Shown: in pieces, positions 34,181 to 47,470 of the stretch
Position numbering within the stretch: position 1 is the stretch's first letter
Layout: each line of letters begins with the position of its first letter
NCBI GenBank assembly: GCA_024138025.1
Contig: JAMXBD010000824.1
Location: 186,001 to 250,000, forward strand
Source of the DNA: Combretum micranthum
Lineage: Eukaryota; Streptophyta; Magnoliopsida; Myrtales; Combretaceae
DNA length: 64,000 bases
Reading direction: 5' to 3'
The notes under the pieces: model-generated
What the model saw: the letters and a program-made list of their open reading frames with translations, nothing else
Database searches by the model: none
Told to the model about the DNA's origin: nothing
Position numbers and translations under genes: made by a program

Positions 34181-34599
34181 TTTATAAATCAGTTATAGAT
34201 GAAAACAGACCATTCAAATAGATACACTGATATAGTATAAATACAAATCAAATCCAAATAAAGTAAAAATAAATGAATAAATAAACAGACAAATGAATAA
34301 ATGAAAAATAATAAAACAAACAAACCTTAATATCATATAAACACAACATCACACTTAAGAGTTGTTTTGGCTTTGTTGTCATAGGTAGATATGATTCACC
34401 TTCTGCCTTATTGTACAAGCCAAACTAATAGGAGTTATTGTCATGTGACAGCGAAAGCAAGAGTTGAAAACTCAAAAGAGTCTGCTGCTATGGGACAATA
34501 ACTCAGAACCATGTGGATTGACCTCCAAGACCAAGACTCCTAAATGTATTTTTGACTACACTTACAAATTGTTATTAGAATTGAGTTCCTATTATCCCA

Positions 34600-34940
34600 T
34601 CGTCAATAATCTAATCGTTAAAATAAATATAATAAATAAAATATTAATTATTTTAGTGATTCGATCACGGTTGGATATGGTATGAATCGTTATATGGTGA
34701 CAAGATTGATCCCGTCAAAATTAATGACGGGACTATAGAACATTTCATTGTTATTATAGCTTCAAAACTTCTTTGAAATTCTAAGATCGTGTTATTAATT
34801 TTGATGGGATTGATCCCGTCGACTATTCAATAGTTCACATTATATTCAATCGTGATCAAACCACTAAAATAATTAATATTCAATTACCATATTTTTTTTA
34901 ATGATTGGTTGGATGGTTTTATTGACGAGATAATAAAAGC
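34600..34940. mobile_element. MITE-like inverted repeat of family M
   Basis: Two arms of about 140 bases face each other. The left arm (about 34600-34735) contains TTAATTATTTTAGTG, TCGATCACGGTTGGATATG and CCCGTCAAAATTAATGACGG. The right arm (about 34795-34935), in reverse, contains the same blocks with a few changes. It has no coding capacity. It is copied at 39060-39400. Confidence 0.65.
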
Positions 34941-35119
34941 TCCTAAAAAAACATATATTATGATAATGTGAGGTTTTAATGACAATTTAGATTTATACCG
35001 ATACGTTTAAAAGTTGTGAGAGCTGAGAGTTTACTAAGGATTTTAAGGACTCTACCATACAATAATAAAAAAATTTAGATGCATATTGCAATTTGCCCTT
35101 TCCGTTTCTTAGTCGTGTC

Positions 35120-35325
35120 AAATGGCTTTACCGCTTAATAGCATCATATGAGGACGCGGCTGGCCAGTGACCGCCAATCCGGGAGACGGGGCGCTGTTTC
35201 GACGGCATTGATTATTATTTCTTATATTAAATCCTTATCTTCCATAATATAAGCCCAGGAGGCCTCGCCCACACGCATCGGAACTTGTAGTCTCATGGCC
35301 ATGCCTGCAGGATTAAAGTAATGTC
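35120..35325. other. GC-rich island, first copy
   Basis: Unusually GC-rich for this window (GGACGCGGCTGGCCAGTGAC, GGGAGACGGGGCGCTG), followed by a TATA-like ATAATATAAGCCC. After that come CGCATCGGAACTTGTAGTC and an ATGGCCATGCCTGCAG that soon stops. It recurs at 39585-39812 with a short insertion. It looks like the promoter and leader of a plus-strand gene whose body is absent. I do not recognise the gene. Confidence 0.4.
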
Positions 35326-37245
35326 AGTGCAATTTTTTTTTTTAGATTATCGTGCTTATTACTTTCTTTATTTCGTAATTTCGTCCTGAAACTCATTATT
35401 TTGGCAATATTCAATAAAAGATATATTTTTTTTGTTCAGATTTGAAGATTTATGATATTTTAGTCTTATTAGGTAAATTTGAAAATCAATTTTGGTGTGT
35501 TTTAACATTTCTATTTTATCATTAAAAATAATACACTTTTCATATTTAAAATTATTTAAATCCAATTTCAAATTTATAACTTGCTATATTCATAAGAAAA
35601 AATTAACATTTTTCATCTCTCTCTCTCGCGTATTTCACTTGTAACAATTATTTTTGCTGTATAATTCATTATTGTGCAACTAGTATAAATATGTTGTGTA
35701 GACAAATTTTTTTTTTTTTTTTGCTAGAAAAGATTTTTTTTTTTTTGGTCTTTTATTGAAATTATTAGAATAGTATAGATTTATTTTATATTTTATATAA
35801 TCGAATGCAATGTGACTTATATATAATATCATATAGATATGAATATATTACATATCAATTAATCTTTGTATAGTAATTTTATTATAACCATTCAATGATT
35901 TTTTAATTTATTAAAAATATATATAATGACATCATAAATGAATTTTACGGAAAGAGTGATAAGTTATGCCTTTTTTTTTTTTTAATTTGGAAGTAAGGTC
36001 GTACCTTTATATTTATAAACCAATACCATAAACTCAACAATTTGATGACATTAATAATGGCTCACTGGTCTTTGGATGCTGCATTGGTGGTCGAGCATTG
36101 TCACCAACCATTGGTTTTCAAAATGGGATTAATTTGGTTCAAGTCTTCCTTTCCATTTGATGGCAAAAATAAAAAATAATATTAATATTAATAAAAATAA
36201 AACCAATCATGTGCATAAAATGAATAGAGTATAAGGTATAGTTCATACACTATCTTATAGGTATATGTTTCCAAAATTTAAAACCATAATCTACCATGTT
36301 AAATATAGGAAGCATGTTATGGAATGTATGTAATTTTCTTTCTTCTTCTTCATATAATATTTAGGTATATATCTTAACAATCTGTAAATGTACTTTAATA
36401 CTTTTACTGGTGTATTCATTAATTTGACAATCTCTAATAAATGAATCACCTTTTTTCCAAATCGCATTCTTCATTAAGGCATACATCATAAAACTACTAA
36501 CAGAGCTTTGAGTAATTTACCATAGAATGTTATAACAAAATTATAATCTAGACTAAGGTTCACTTGTTTAGAATAAATAATAGAGCTTATCTCTTGCAAT
36601 GAGCACATGAGCTTGGGTTATAAGCAGGGGTATGTGCAGTACAATTATGGTTCAGTTTTTCTTTTAAGTTCAAATCTAACCATATAGTTCGATCCGTAAT
36701 TTTTTGAACCTAAAAAGAATGGTTTAATACAATTTAGTTTATGATTCAAACTGTTTTTTATTTTTAAAATAAAAATACATTATATAAAAAAAATTCAATT
36801 ACATATTTCTTATCACTAATACAAATGTAAATAATTATATTTGAAATTAATTATCTATTTAAATAAATATGTAAATCTTATAATGGAGGAGAGATTTTAT
36901 CCCTCATAAAATTATAACAATACTAAACTATAATGATATATTAGAATTGATATCATAATATGATGTGTAAATTTTAGTTCGTTGTATACTTTTAATTTAT
37001 CACACTATCAATTATAAAAACCAATAAGTAACTAGAAGAGAAATACAACTTATAAGTCAGTTATAGATGAAAACAGACCATCCAAATAGATACACATGAT
37101 AAATGTGGATATTCAATAGTATAAATATAAATCAAATCCAAATAATGTGAAAATAAATGAATAAATAAGCAGACAAATGAATAAATGAAAATAATAAAAC
37201 AAAACAAACCATAATGTCATATAAACACAACATCACACTTAAGAG

Positions 37246-37925
37246 ATTAGTACTAATCAATGTTGTCAGAACCGGATCGGGGTTTGACCTGGACAGGCTA
37301 AGGGATTAGGGGTCGAGGGGTTGGACCAGGTTCAACCAGGGGTCAAACTAGGGTCATAAAAAATAAAAATACAAAGAATAATTTAATTATAAAAGACCAA
37401 TATGTGTGTAATCACTCAATTAAATCTATATTTGGATCAAATTCATCAATTAATTATTAAATAAATATGATTTAATGATTATATTTTATAAATTTATAAT
37501 AAAGTATGAATGAATATTTAAATTTCTAATTTTTTATTTTTTTATTTTTTTTATTTTTTGGATCTGGGTCGACCGGTCCGAGTTGACCAATTCAACCCGG
37601 TTAGACCGCCCGGGTCGACCGAGTCAGTCCGGTTCTTGCCAAAAACGAGCTAACTGTCGAGCCCGGCCTACCTTCATTGCTAGTTCCGATCGAACCGGTT
37701 CGAACCGACCGATCCGGGCCGGTTCTAACAACCTTGGTGTTAATAACTCTAAGAAAAAAGCAGTCTTTTAATTCAAGATAATTGAAAATAAACATGAATA
37801 AGCTTTTATTCGTGGGATGCACAATAGAAGTGCATTCTTTCTAAGATGAACATTACAACACAACCATAGCATAGGTCCTTACAAAACAAGGTTTATACGA
37901 TATCCTAACATTACATAGCATGCCT
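37246..37925. other. 3' flank of locus 9
   Basis: Contains the GC-rich foldback element (37258-37736). From about 37830 there is a stretch homologous to the 3' flank of locus 1 (955-1043), sharing TAAGATGAACAT and GATATCCTAACATTACATA. That is the likely 3' untranslated region of the C-type gene. Confidence 0.6.
37258..37736. mobile_element. GC-rich foldback element
   Basis: The ends are inverted: CAATGTTGTCAGAACCGG on the left and, read in reverse, CAAGGTTGTTAGAACCGG on the right. The subterminal parts are GC-rich with many CCGG/GGTTCGAACC motifs around an AT-rich centre. The flanks GTACTAAT and GTGTTAAT could be a diverged 8-base target duplication. It contains no transposase. The arginine-rich open frames inside are by-products of the CCGG repeats. 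Confidence 0.65.
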
Positions 37926-38704
<779 letters not shown>

Positions 38705-38873
38705 GGAAGAGGGTTGCAATAATATTTAGGAAGAGTTGTTTTGGTTTTGTTGTGATAGGTAGATATGATTCACCTTCTGCCTTATCGTCCAAGCCAAAAG
38801 CAAGTTAAAGTCTTCTCTAATAGGAGTTATTGTCTGGTGACAGCGAAGGCAAGAGTTGAAAATTCAAAAGAGT

Positions 38874-39015
38874 CTGCTTCTATGGGACGATAACTCAGAA
38901 CCATGTGGATAAGAACAAGACGCCTAATTGTACTTTTGACTATTCTGCTTCTATGGGACCATAACTCAGAACCATGTGTATTGACCTCCAAGACCAAGAC
39001 TCCTAATTGTACTTT
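38874..39015. repeat. 71-base tandem duplication upstream of locus 9
   Basis: CTGCTTCTATGGGAC followed by ATAACTCAGAACCATGTG occurs at 38874 and again at 38945. The copies at 34482 and 17207 have a single repeat, so this duplication arose only next to locus 9. Confidence 0.85.
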
Positions 39016-39059
39016 TGACTATACTTACAAATTGTTATTAGAATTTTCATTGTGGGAGT

Positions 39060-39400
39060 TTATTATCGTATCCTCAATAATTTAATTGTTAAAATTAATA
39101 TAATAAAAAAATATTAATTATTTTAGTAATTCGATCATAGTTGGATATGATATGAGTCGTTATATATGGTGACGAGACGATTCCATCAAATTAATGACGG
39201 GACTGTAGAATATTTCATTATTATTATAGCTTCAAAACTTTATGAAATTCTAAGATCGTGTTATTAATTTTGATGGGATTGGTCCTGTCGACTATCCAAT
39301 AGCTCACATCATACCAACCGTGATTAAACTACTAAAATATTAATATCAATTACTATATTTATTTTAATATTGATTGGGTGGTTTTATTGACAGGATAATA
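39060..39400. mobile_element. MITE-like inverted repeat of family M, second copy
   Basis: Colinear with 34600-34940, with small deletions. It lies in the C-type upstream segment and was copied with it. Confidence 0.6.
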
Positions 39401-39584
39401 AAGCTCCTAAAAAAGCATATATTATGATAATTGAGGTTTTAATGGCAATTTAGATTTAACCGATATGTTAAAAGTTGTGAGAGCTGAGAGTTTACTAAGG
39501 ATTTTAAGGACTCTACCATACAACAATAAAAAAATTTAGATGCATATTGCAATTTTCCCTTTCCGGTTCTTAGTCGCATCAAAT

Positions 39585-39812
39585 GGCTTTACGGCTCAAT
39601 AGCATCATACGAGGACGCGGCTGGCCAGTGACCGCCAATCCGGGAGACGGGGCGCTGTTTCCACGGCATTGAGTATTATTTCTCATATTAAATCCTATCT
39701 TGCATGGCCCAAAAACAAAAAGTTAAACCTGCATCATTTGCATAATATAAGCCCAGGAGGCCTCGCCCACACACATCGGAACTTGTAGTCTCATGCTCAT
39801 GCCTGCATGATT
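39585..39812. other. GC-rich island, second copy
   Basis: Same as 35120-35325, but with an insertion of about 40 bases (near 39700-39740) before the TATA-like ATAATATAAGCCC. The ATG that follows is stopped at once here (ATGCTCATGCCTGCATGA), so no product is conserved between the copies. Confidence 0.4.
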
Positions 39813-40108
39813 AAAGTAATGTAAGTGCAATTTTTTTTTAATTATCGTGCTTATTACTTTCTTTATTTTTTAATATTCATCTTGAAATTCATTATTTTGG
39901 CGAATTTCAATAATATAATATATATATATTTTTTAGATTTGAAGATTTATGATACTTTAGTTTTATTAGGTAAATTTGAAAATCGATTTTGGTGTGTTTT
40001 AATTTTTCTTATAATTAAAAGTAATACACTTTTCATATTTAAAATTATTTAAATCCAATTTCAAAATTTATAACTTGCTATAATCATAAGCAAAAAATTA
40101 ACATTTTT

Positions 40109-40151
40109 TCATCTCTCTCTCTCCCCCTCTCTCTCTCTCTCTCTCTCTCTC
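40109..40151. repeat. (CT)n microsatellite
   Basis: CT run with one CCCC interruption. The equivalent site at about 35614 is much shorter, so it expanded after the segment duplicated. Confidence 0.9.
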
Positions 40152-41152
40152 GTATTTCACTTGTAACAATTATTTTTGCTGTATAATTTATTATTGTGCA
40201 ACTAGTATAAATATATTGTGTAGACAAATTTTATTTTTATTTTTTGGAAGAAAATACTTTTTTTTTGGTCTTTTATTAAAATTATTAGAATACTATAGAT
40301 TTATTTTATATTTTATATAATCGAATGCACTATAACTTATATATAAGATCATATAGATATGAATATATTACATATCATTTAATCTTTATATAGTAATTTT
40401 ATGATAACCATTCAATGATTTTCTTTTGATTTATTAAAAAAAAAAGTATATAATGACATCATACATGAATTTTACGTAAGGAAAGAGCAATAAGTTATGC
40501 TTTTCTTTTTTTTTTTTTTTTAATTTGATAGTAAGGCCGTACTTTTATCTTTATAAACCAATACCATAAACTCGAAAATTTGATGACATTAATAATGGCT
40601 CACTGGTCTTTGGATGCTGCATTGTCGTTGAGCATTATCACTAATCACTGGTTTTCAAAATGGGATGAATTTGGTTCAAATCTCCCTTTCCTTTGATGGA
40701 CAAAAAAATACATTTGTAAAAATAAAACCAATCATGTGAATAAACTGGATAGAGTATAAGGTATAGTTCATACACTCTTATAGGTATATGTTTCCAAAGT
40801 TTAAAACCATAATCTACCATGTTAAAGATAGGAAGCATGTTATGGAATGTATGTAATTTTCTTTTCTTCTTCATCATATAAAATATTTGAGGTATATATC
40901 TTAACAATCTGTAAATGCACTTTACTACTTTTACTGGTGTATTCATTAATATGACAATCTCTAATAAATGAATCACATTTTTCCAAATCGCATTCTTCAT
41001 TAAGGCATACATCATAAAACTACTAATAGAACTTTGAGTAATTTACCATAGAATGTTATAAACAAAATTATAATCTACACTAAGGTTCACTTGTTTAGAG
41101 TAAATAATAGAAGTTATCTCTTGCAATGAGCACATGAGCTTGAGTTATAAGT

Positions 41153-43750
41153 AGGGGTATGTGCAGTACAGTTATGGTTCAGTTTTCTTTTAAGTTCGAA
41201 TCTAATCATACAGTTCGATTCCTATTTTTTTGAACTAAAAAGAATGGTTTAATACACTTTAGTTTACGGTTCAAACCATTTTCTATTTTTAAAATAAAAA
41301 TACATTATATAAAAAAAATTTCATATTTCTTATCACTAATACAAATGTAAATAATTATATTTGAAATTAATTATCTATTTAAATAAATATGTAAATCTTA
41401 TAATGGGAAGAGAATTTATCCCTCATAAAATTATAATAATACTAAACTATAATGATATATTAGAATTGATAAAATAAGAATATGCTATCATAATATGATG
41501 CGCAAATTTTAATTCGTTGTATATTTTTAATTTATCACACTATCAATTATAAAAAGCAGTAAGTAACTAAGCAATAGAACAGGAATAATTAGTAAGACAA
41601 AGGAAAAACAAGAAAGAATGTTCAGAACACTAGAGGCTAAAATTTAAAAATTATCTTATTTGTAGATACACCACAACAATCAAAATATGTTATGACCATT
41701 CTAATCTCATTTTCATGTATAATGCATATCTGAATAAAAAACTCTAAAAAGATTTAAGTTTTATTAAAAGAAAGAAAATAATATATTTGATTTTTTTTTC
41801 ATTTAAATATATAAAACTATTCAATTCGGTTGAAACCATATAACTTGATTCCAGGTCCTAAATTGAATTGCAAACTGTTTACTCTTTTTTGAATCGAATC
41901 GCATACCGACCCATTTAAAAAAAGAACAAAAATTTTGGTGCGGTCGGTTCAATTCACAATTCGATCAAAATTTTTCTCTATAACCCTAGTTACATGTCTT
42001 AATGTAAATATCTTATATTTTATAATATTTAGTATCTATTTAATAATTTTTATAGAGTGGCTATGTAACATGGAATTTGTTTTTTGTATAGCTTAGAGTA
42101 CAAGTTGCAAGTAGAAAACTAAACATGACAATGTTCTACACCTTATACTCTTATGTTTGTTTGCACATAAGAATGAACCAAATGGAATGGATAGGGATTG
42201 GAGAAATAGAATGGGTTAGAATGGGTATTAAAATGATAAATTCATTTATTTGGATACACCTATAAAATAGAATATGTACAATATGACATTTATAGAAAAA
42301 AATAATAATTTTAGTAATATATAAGAATTATGGTTGTGTAAGAGAATAAATGGGAAATTGTAATAATTAACACGTTACACCTTCTAGAGGTAGAATTCAA
42401 TATCTTATCAAAATGGGATTGGCTTTTAAAAACAATCAAGATATAAATGGAAATGAAGTAGGAGAAATTCTGGTTTCGTCATTAATTTTGATGTGAACAG
42501 TCCTATTCACTATCTAATGGCCACACCATATCCAACCGTGATCGAATTAATAAATAGTTATTATTGTAATTAATATATTTATTTTGATGGTAAGATGGGT
42601 CATTGAGCAGTTCCATTGACAGGATCGTAAAAATTTCCAAGTGTGGAATTATGTGCATATTCCAAAACATTCAAATCAAAGCCTTTTCTATAATCTTAAT
42701 CACGCCCGAAACTTCTTTGACCATATAGGCAATGGGGATATGAATCACATTTTTATCCCCAACAAAACCTCTATCTACAGGCTAGTGGTTGGGCTTATCT
42801 AAATTTTTAAAATATCTTCATACACAACTATCATATCATGTTCTATATTATTCAATCAACGATTACAGGTGATAGCATTTTAAGAGAGTGAATAAAAAAA
42901 AAAAAAAAGTAAATGGAAAGATCCAAATCAAATCCTGTGGATGGAATAGGGAAGAATCCTCTTCTTTACTTTTGCATCTATTTCCTCGACCTCACTTTCT
43001 CTTGATTTACCTTCTTAAAATACTGTCACATATTATCAAAATTACCATTAGTTTAATTTTTTTAAATAAATTAAAAAATCGAGGTAAACAAATAGAGATC
43101 TCCAAATCCAGAAAAATTACATTCCTATTTTCTACTTATACCTTTCAATAGGGCATCGATGACACAAGAAAGAATCAAGGCTAGGGGCATTTTATGTAAC
43201 ACTCTCCTAACAGCCATATATCTCCCTTTTTCCCCTTCTTCAGATGTCTATGATAGTTTCATGTGATCTTTCCAAAATTTTGCTAGCACTTCAAACATGA
43301 AGGGTCATCCATTTCGTCGAAAGAATAAAATTATAATAGAATCATTATTACTGAATAATGAGATAAAGCTATAATAGAATTTTTATTTGTTAATTTTTTT
43401 TTATCTAAATGGGAAGGAGGAATGATAATTTCAATATTGAATTGTCATTCATAAGTAGTTAATATTTATTTATTTTTAATAGAAATTTCTTATGCAATTT
43501 CTATTATGGTGAATTGAAGGCTGTAATAATTGTTTCCAGGTAATAAGATAATAATAAAATTATAAGTATTGTAAAGTGAATGAGTAAGAACAATCAATTA
43601 AGTTCACTTTCCCAGACAATACGAAGTTTCCATACTTTGGTTGAAAGTGTACATAGCAAAATAACACTAAATTATAAAAGCGAAACACAACACAAACATA
43701 CATTAGAAAATCGAAAGAGTGCAAAACATCATGATATGTAAAAACAAACA
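41153..43750. other. Non-coding interval between the C-type block and locus 10
   Basis: No gene is supported. 41153-41990 resembles a non-autonomous DNA element with GGTTCAGTT/GGTTCAATT-rich ends (a truncated copy is at 36628-37030). 42472-42645 is a family M stretch. 42890-43150 and 43560-43750 are AT-rich with short open frames that have no recognisable motif. Confidence 0.5.
42472..42645. repeat. MITE-like family M, single copy outside the array
   Basis: Shows the family landmarks TCGTCATTAATTTTGATG, CACTATCTAATGGCCACACC, ATCCAACCGTGATCGAATTA and TTCCATTGACAGGATCGTAA. It is not part of a unit duplication, so it is an independent member. Confidence 0.6.
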
Positions 43751-44492
43751 TCACTTGGGAGATGATCTAGCTTTTACATAGGCTATAAGCTTATCCTTCG
43801 GAGGTCGACATTGATTCGCAATCGGGTTTTCAATAACCTTATCAATCCATTTGTATAAGACGGGAAATTTTTCACGGGTATGATATCCCTCATTAGTAGC
43901 TTCTTCCATTGTTGCCATCCAAAAAGGAATAATATTTGCAGCGATATCTAAGAATCCTATCTTATCCCCTCCAAAGAAGTCGTTTCCCTTGAGCTCTTTC
44001 TCGAGTGCTACTAATTGATCACGAATTTCTTCAATGGCCTTATCTTTCTCCGCATCTTCCGTGGCCAACTTCCTTAAAGTTGAAAAGAGCTGTATTGACA
44101 AATAGTTTTCATCAGAACGACAGTTTTGAAATAGAGACAGATCAGATACAGATAGAATAAACGTTAGTGTTAGTATATACCTTTTCATCAATGAAATTAG
44201 CCCAAAAACGCGCCATAGCTCGATCATAAGGATCCTGAGGCAAGAGAGGATAATTTTTCCATGTCTCGTCTATGTACTCTAGGATAACCAAAGACTCAAT
44301 GACTGTCTTCCCGTTGTGAATGAGAACAGGAACTTTCTTATGTAAAGGGTTAGATTCAAGAAGCAAGCTGCTCTTGTTGGACAGATCTTCTTCTATGTAC
44401 TCAAACTTTACACCATTGAGCTTGAGGGCTAGTTCCACTCTGTGTGCAAATGGACTCGCCCACATGCCGATCAGCTTCACTTCTTCGGCCAT
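43751..44492 (-). CDS. GSTU: GSTU locus 10: intact tau-class glutathione S-transferase
   Basis: Exons 44181-44492 (312 bp) and 43751-44089 (339 bp) are separated by a 91-bp GT-AG intron. They encode 216 residues starting [18 protein letters not shown]. The N-terminal thioredoxin-like domain (about 1-78) shows the expected glutathione-site residues: catalytic Ser13 in SPF, Lys40, Lys53-Val54-cis-Pro55 in KKVPVLIH, and Glu66-Ser67. The C-terminal helical domain (about 90-216) has [20 protein letters not shown] and ends KARSSPK. Tau GSTs are plant cytosolic dimers that conjugate glutathione to electrophiles or act as ligand carriers; this role is inferred from family. I chose the ATG at 44492 rather than one six codons upstream because all paralogues start MA/MT-x-E/D at this point. 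A TATA box lies 69-78 bases upstream. It is the only undamaged GST here. Confidence 0.95.
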
Positions 44493-44560
44493 GTTGAATT
44501 GCTCACACACCTGCTACTTGAAACAATGAATTGGTGGTTGATCATTGTTCATCATCCTTG

Positions 44561-44570
44561 ATTATATAAT
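44561..44570 (-). promoter_or_regulatory. TATA box of locus 10
   Basis: ATTATATAAT, 69-78 bases upstream of the ATG, a normal distance for a plant TATA box plus a short leader. The same motif is at the matching position in locus 11 (52176-52185), and a weaker ATTTATAAT is in locus 12. Confidence 0.6.
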
Positions 44571-45213
44571 CTGACAGGTAGGCCGGCTGTCTGTCTTGTT
44601 TAGTTGGTTTTTTCACTAGATGATAGAAAATCAATGGAGATTAACGAAAAAAATATTAAAAATACCCTTAATGGAAGACAAAAAAAATAATAGTGACAAA
44701 TAATAATATATATTAATAAAATAGTAACAAACGTATCCTAGAATATTCCATTCAAATGCCAAACCAACATATAGATTGATTTGAAGATAATGGGAATATG
44801 AGTGAAAAAACAAAAGGAACGAACCGATTTGTGCTGATCGGTTCAACTGGATCGGACAAATCTAATATGAACATGGATTGGTTAGATTTTAACGAATGGA
44901 CAAAGAACCCGGATTGTAAAGGTTCGATATAATCCTAAACGGGTTTAAGTTTCCTTCAGTTGGATCAATGCCTGACTTAATCAATTTAATTAATTAAGTT
45001 GAACGATTTTAGTAATATCAATTAAAATTTGAGGTACGATTGGTCAATTAGTAATAACTATAATTTGAATGATGACTATTTGGATTAATATTGTGAGCTT
45101 AATTAATTTTGAAATTATTGATTCATCTTTTCACTCCCTTTATCATTTTAATCAAATAACACGAAAGGAAAAAAATATATTTTTTTTTTGCCCTCACGTG
45201 ATGATTCCATCTT
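44571..45213. other. Upstream region of locus 10
   Basis: No gene is seen. AT-rich promoter-side sequence. I found no clear TGACG pair. Confidence 0.5.
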
Positions 45214-45778
45214 GGGGTAAGTTTTATCTTGATACGTCAACTTTTTAGTTTTAATAGAATATCTAAAAAAAATTTCTTTACCATGAGTACTTGAACTTTT
45301 TAATATTTCACATACAGTATCTTTGGTCGAAAAATCCGACCATTTCTCCAGCCAAAATCTTACTTGGAAAGCGAAATTTGTTAAAAAATTATATTTTCTA
45401 TCCAAGTTAGCATTTTATTTTTTCTTTTTTATTTTGACTTTCCTCTCTCTCTCTCTCTCTCTCTCCTATCCCCTGCATTACTATTGATGCTGCTTCTTCT
45501 TCTTCTTAACCAAAAAAAGTAAAAGGAAAAACCCTAAAATCCTTAAAACCCTAAAAAATCCTAATAAAAAAAATTGAACTCATTACTTTTAATTCAAAAT
45601 TAAAAATCATAATAAAATAAACTCCTTAAGAGTCATAACACGAACAATGTGTAACATCAAATCGATTTGTAAACAACAAGCAATGTTGCATCAGAAACCC
45701 TAAAAAATCAACTAATCGTGACATTCCTGCATAACACCAACTTAGATGGAAAAAAATTTCTTAATTAATTTTTCTTTC

Positions 45779-46431
45779 TGTTGGGAATTTACGATCCAAA
45801 TCTGAATCGTGCAGCGGAAAATCGTTTTCTTTTTTTTTTTTAAATTCCCAATCGGATCCAAGCATTTCAATTAAATCAGAAATAAATTCCAAAGGTTTAA
45901 AATTTTTATAAAGATCAAATCTTTTTGCAGCGGAATCAAAAGAAAACCCTAACCCAGTATCCATGTGTATCGATTAGATCAGAACAAGATAAAGATTTCA
46001 GATCCATACCTTTTGGTACTTTTCAAATCTAGAAATTCGGATCTGAGATGTTGCAAACGCAAACACCCTCTACGGTATCCACACGAATGAATGCTCCTTA
46101 AAGATCCTCTGTGTGCTAGCACAATCTAGAACACCTTCTAGATTCGAACGGATTAAACTTTCTAATCACGACTCTCGTGTTATTTGCTTTAGGGTTTACA
46201 GTGTTTCACTGCAGTCTAATGTGACAGCATGTGTTGTCTAACCCTAAAGACAAACCCTTATGTTCTATTTATAATGTCATTCAATAATGACATTTTTACC
46301 CCTTAATCTAATTAGGGATAAATAATTATATATAATTTATTAAATAAATTATAAGATAATTAATGAACATAAGAATCCCTAATCTAATTAGGGAACATAA
46401 AACTATTTGGCCTAGGGCATAATTACCAACA
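45779..46431 (-). repeat. 3' LTR of the copia element
   Basis: 653 bases. In element orientation it starts TGTTGGTAATTATGCCC and ends CGTAAATTCCCAACA. It differs from the other LTR by scattered substitutions and small indels. Confidence 0.95.
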
Positions 46432-46443
46432 ATCTCCCACTTG
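46432..46443 (-). other. Polypurine tract of the copia element
   Basis: In element orientation CAAGTGGGAGAT lies directly before the 3' LTR, typical for plant copia elements. A second similar GTGGGAGATTG occurs near 47455-47466, just downstream of RNase H, so the interval between them is extra 3' sequence. Confidence 0.8.
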
Positions 46444-47470
46444 CATTAGGCCAAATTATAATTGTTTATTATTCCCGTTGGACTTATTTAAATTCAGTCC
46501 ACGATCCTTTTAGTTCATTCTTGTGTGTGACCCTGTAGTTCACTTAATGTTGGCAGTAGATCTAAAACACACTTTAGATCTACAAGACATAATTGGTCTC
46601 TAGCAAGACATTATGTCTACCCAAATTAAGTGAAGATCGGTGATCCGACTCTACCTATTAACAGTCAGTTATTAATCCTTTTGTTACACGATATCTTATA
46701 ATTAAACATAAGGTGTGGATCAATACACACTTATATTGTTTAATCACATATTTCTTGATTCCAGAGTATGACTGACTTAAACAAATGATATTGATAACTC
46801 CTTATCAATTCATTCGAGCATGGCCATGCATTTCTCAGTCTTACCCATCAAGAGGCCCAAAAGATATCTCTCTCAAATTAATGAGAGGAACAAATCCCAT
46901 CTTAATCACTCAACTTCCTCTACATGATATATTATGCCGAATCCCAACCTTTATAATTATCCGGTTAAAGATAATGTTTGATTGAGTCAAAACACAATAT
47001 TTCTCATGTTGGAATCTATGATGATTTCAGGTCTAAGGACTAAAATAACACTGCAAATGAGAAATACTTATCGCATTGATCCATATAGTATTCTCATATT
47101 TGGTCAATCCAATACAATGTACTCTTACATGTATTCATGTGCTGAATTGACATCTCATATCCATAATCAGTAAAACATGATCATCATCCAGCCAACATAC
47201 TAGTCTTAATTCAATATTATTTCATATAATGAACGACTAGGGATAATTTAGAATAAAGTTATTTCTCACCTTATGGTTTTACTATTAAAGTGACATACTT
47301 TAATGACATAAGGAATAACCAATTTATTCAAGGATAATACTTTATCAAAACAAAAAGCCAATAACAACTTTGATAAAGAAAATGACAAATATACTATAAT
47401 GATAATAAACATTCAAATGACATAGAATCCATATGGCTTAGGGCACATCATTAGCAATCTCCCACTTGCA

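Larger units (their letters stand above)
34180..37045. repeat. First copy of C-type tail plus upstream segment, C gene missing
   Basis: 34180-34355 matches 37050-37245 (3' side of locus 9), and 34356-37035 matches 38740-41575 (upstream side of locus 9). The two halves are joined at AAGAG. Locus 9 should lie at that join but does not. Homology on the right ends at AAGTAACTA near 37035. Confidence 0.82.
27946..37245. repeat. Tandem repeat unit U4 (locus 8) with C-promoter extension
   Basis: Fourth unit. It follows U2 from its head to about 34560, with an offset near 17.31 kb. Unlike U2 it then continues through about 2.7 kb of C-type upstream sequence (34360-37035) and a second copy of the tail segment (about 37046-37245). 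Contents: unit head, hAT-like element (28745-29698), A-type GSTU (30455-31457) and no B-type exon. Confidence 0.85.

Noticed and set aside
37583..37771. Arginine-rich open frames on both strands
   Set aside because: Generated by CCGG/CGAACC repeats of the foldback element.
40641..41015. 124-codon minus-strand open frame
   Set aside because: Low-complexity AT-rich translation, and the matching segment at about 36150-36520 does not keep it open.
46785..47173. Plus-strand open frames within the copia element
   Set aside because: They run against the element's coding direction and have no recognisable domain.
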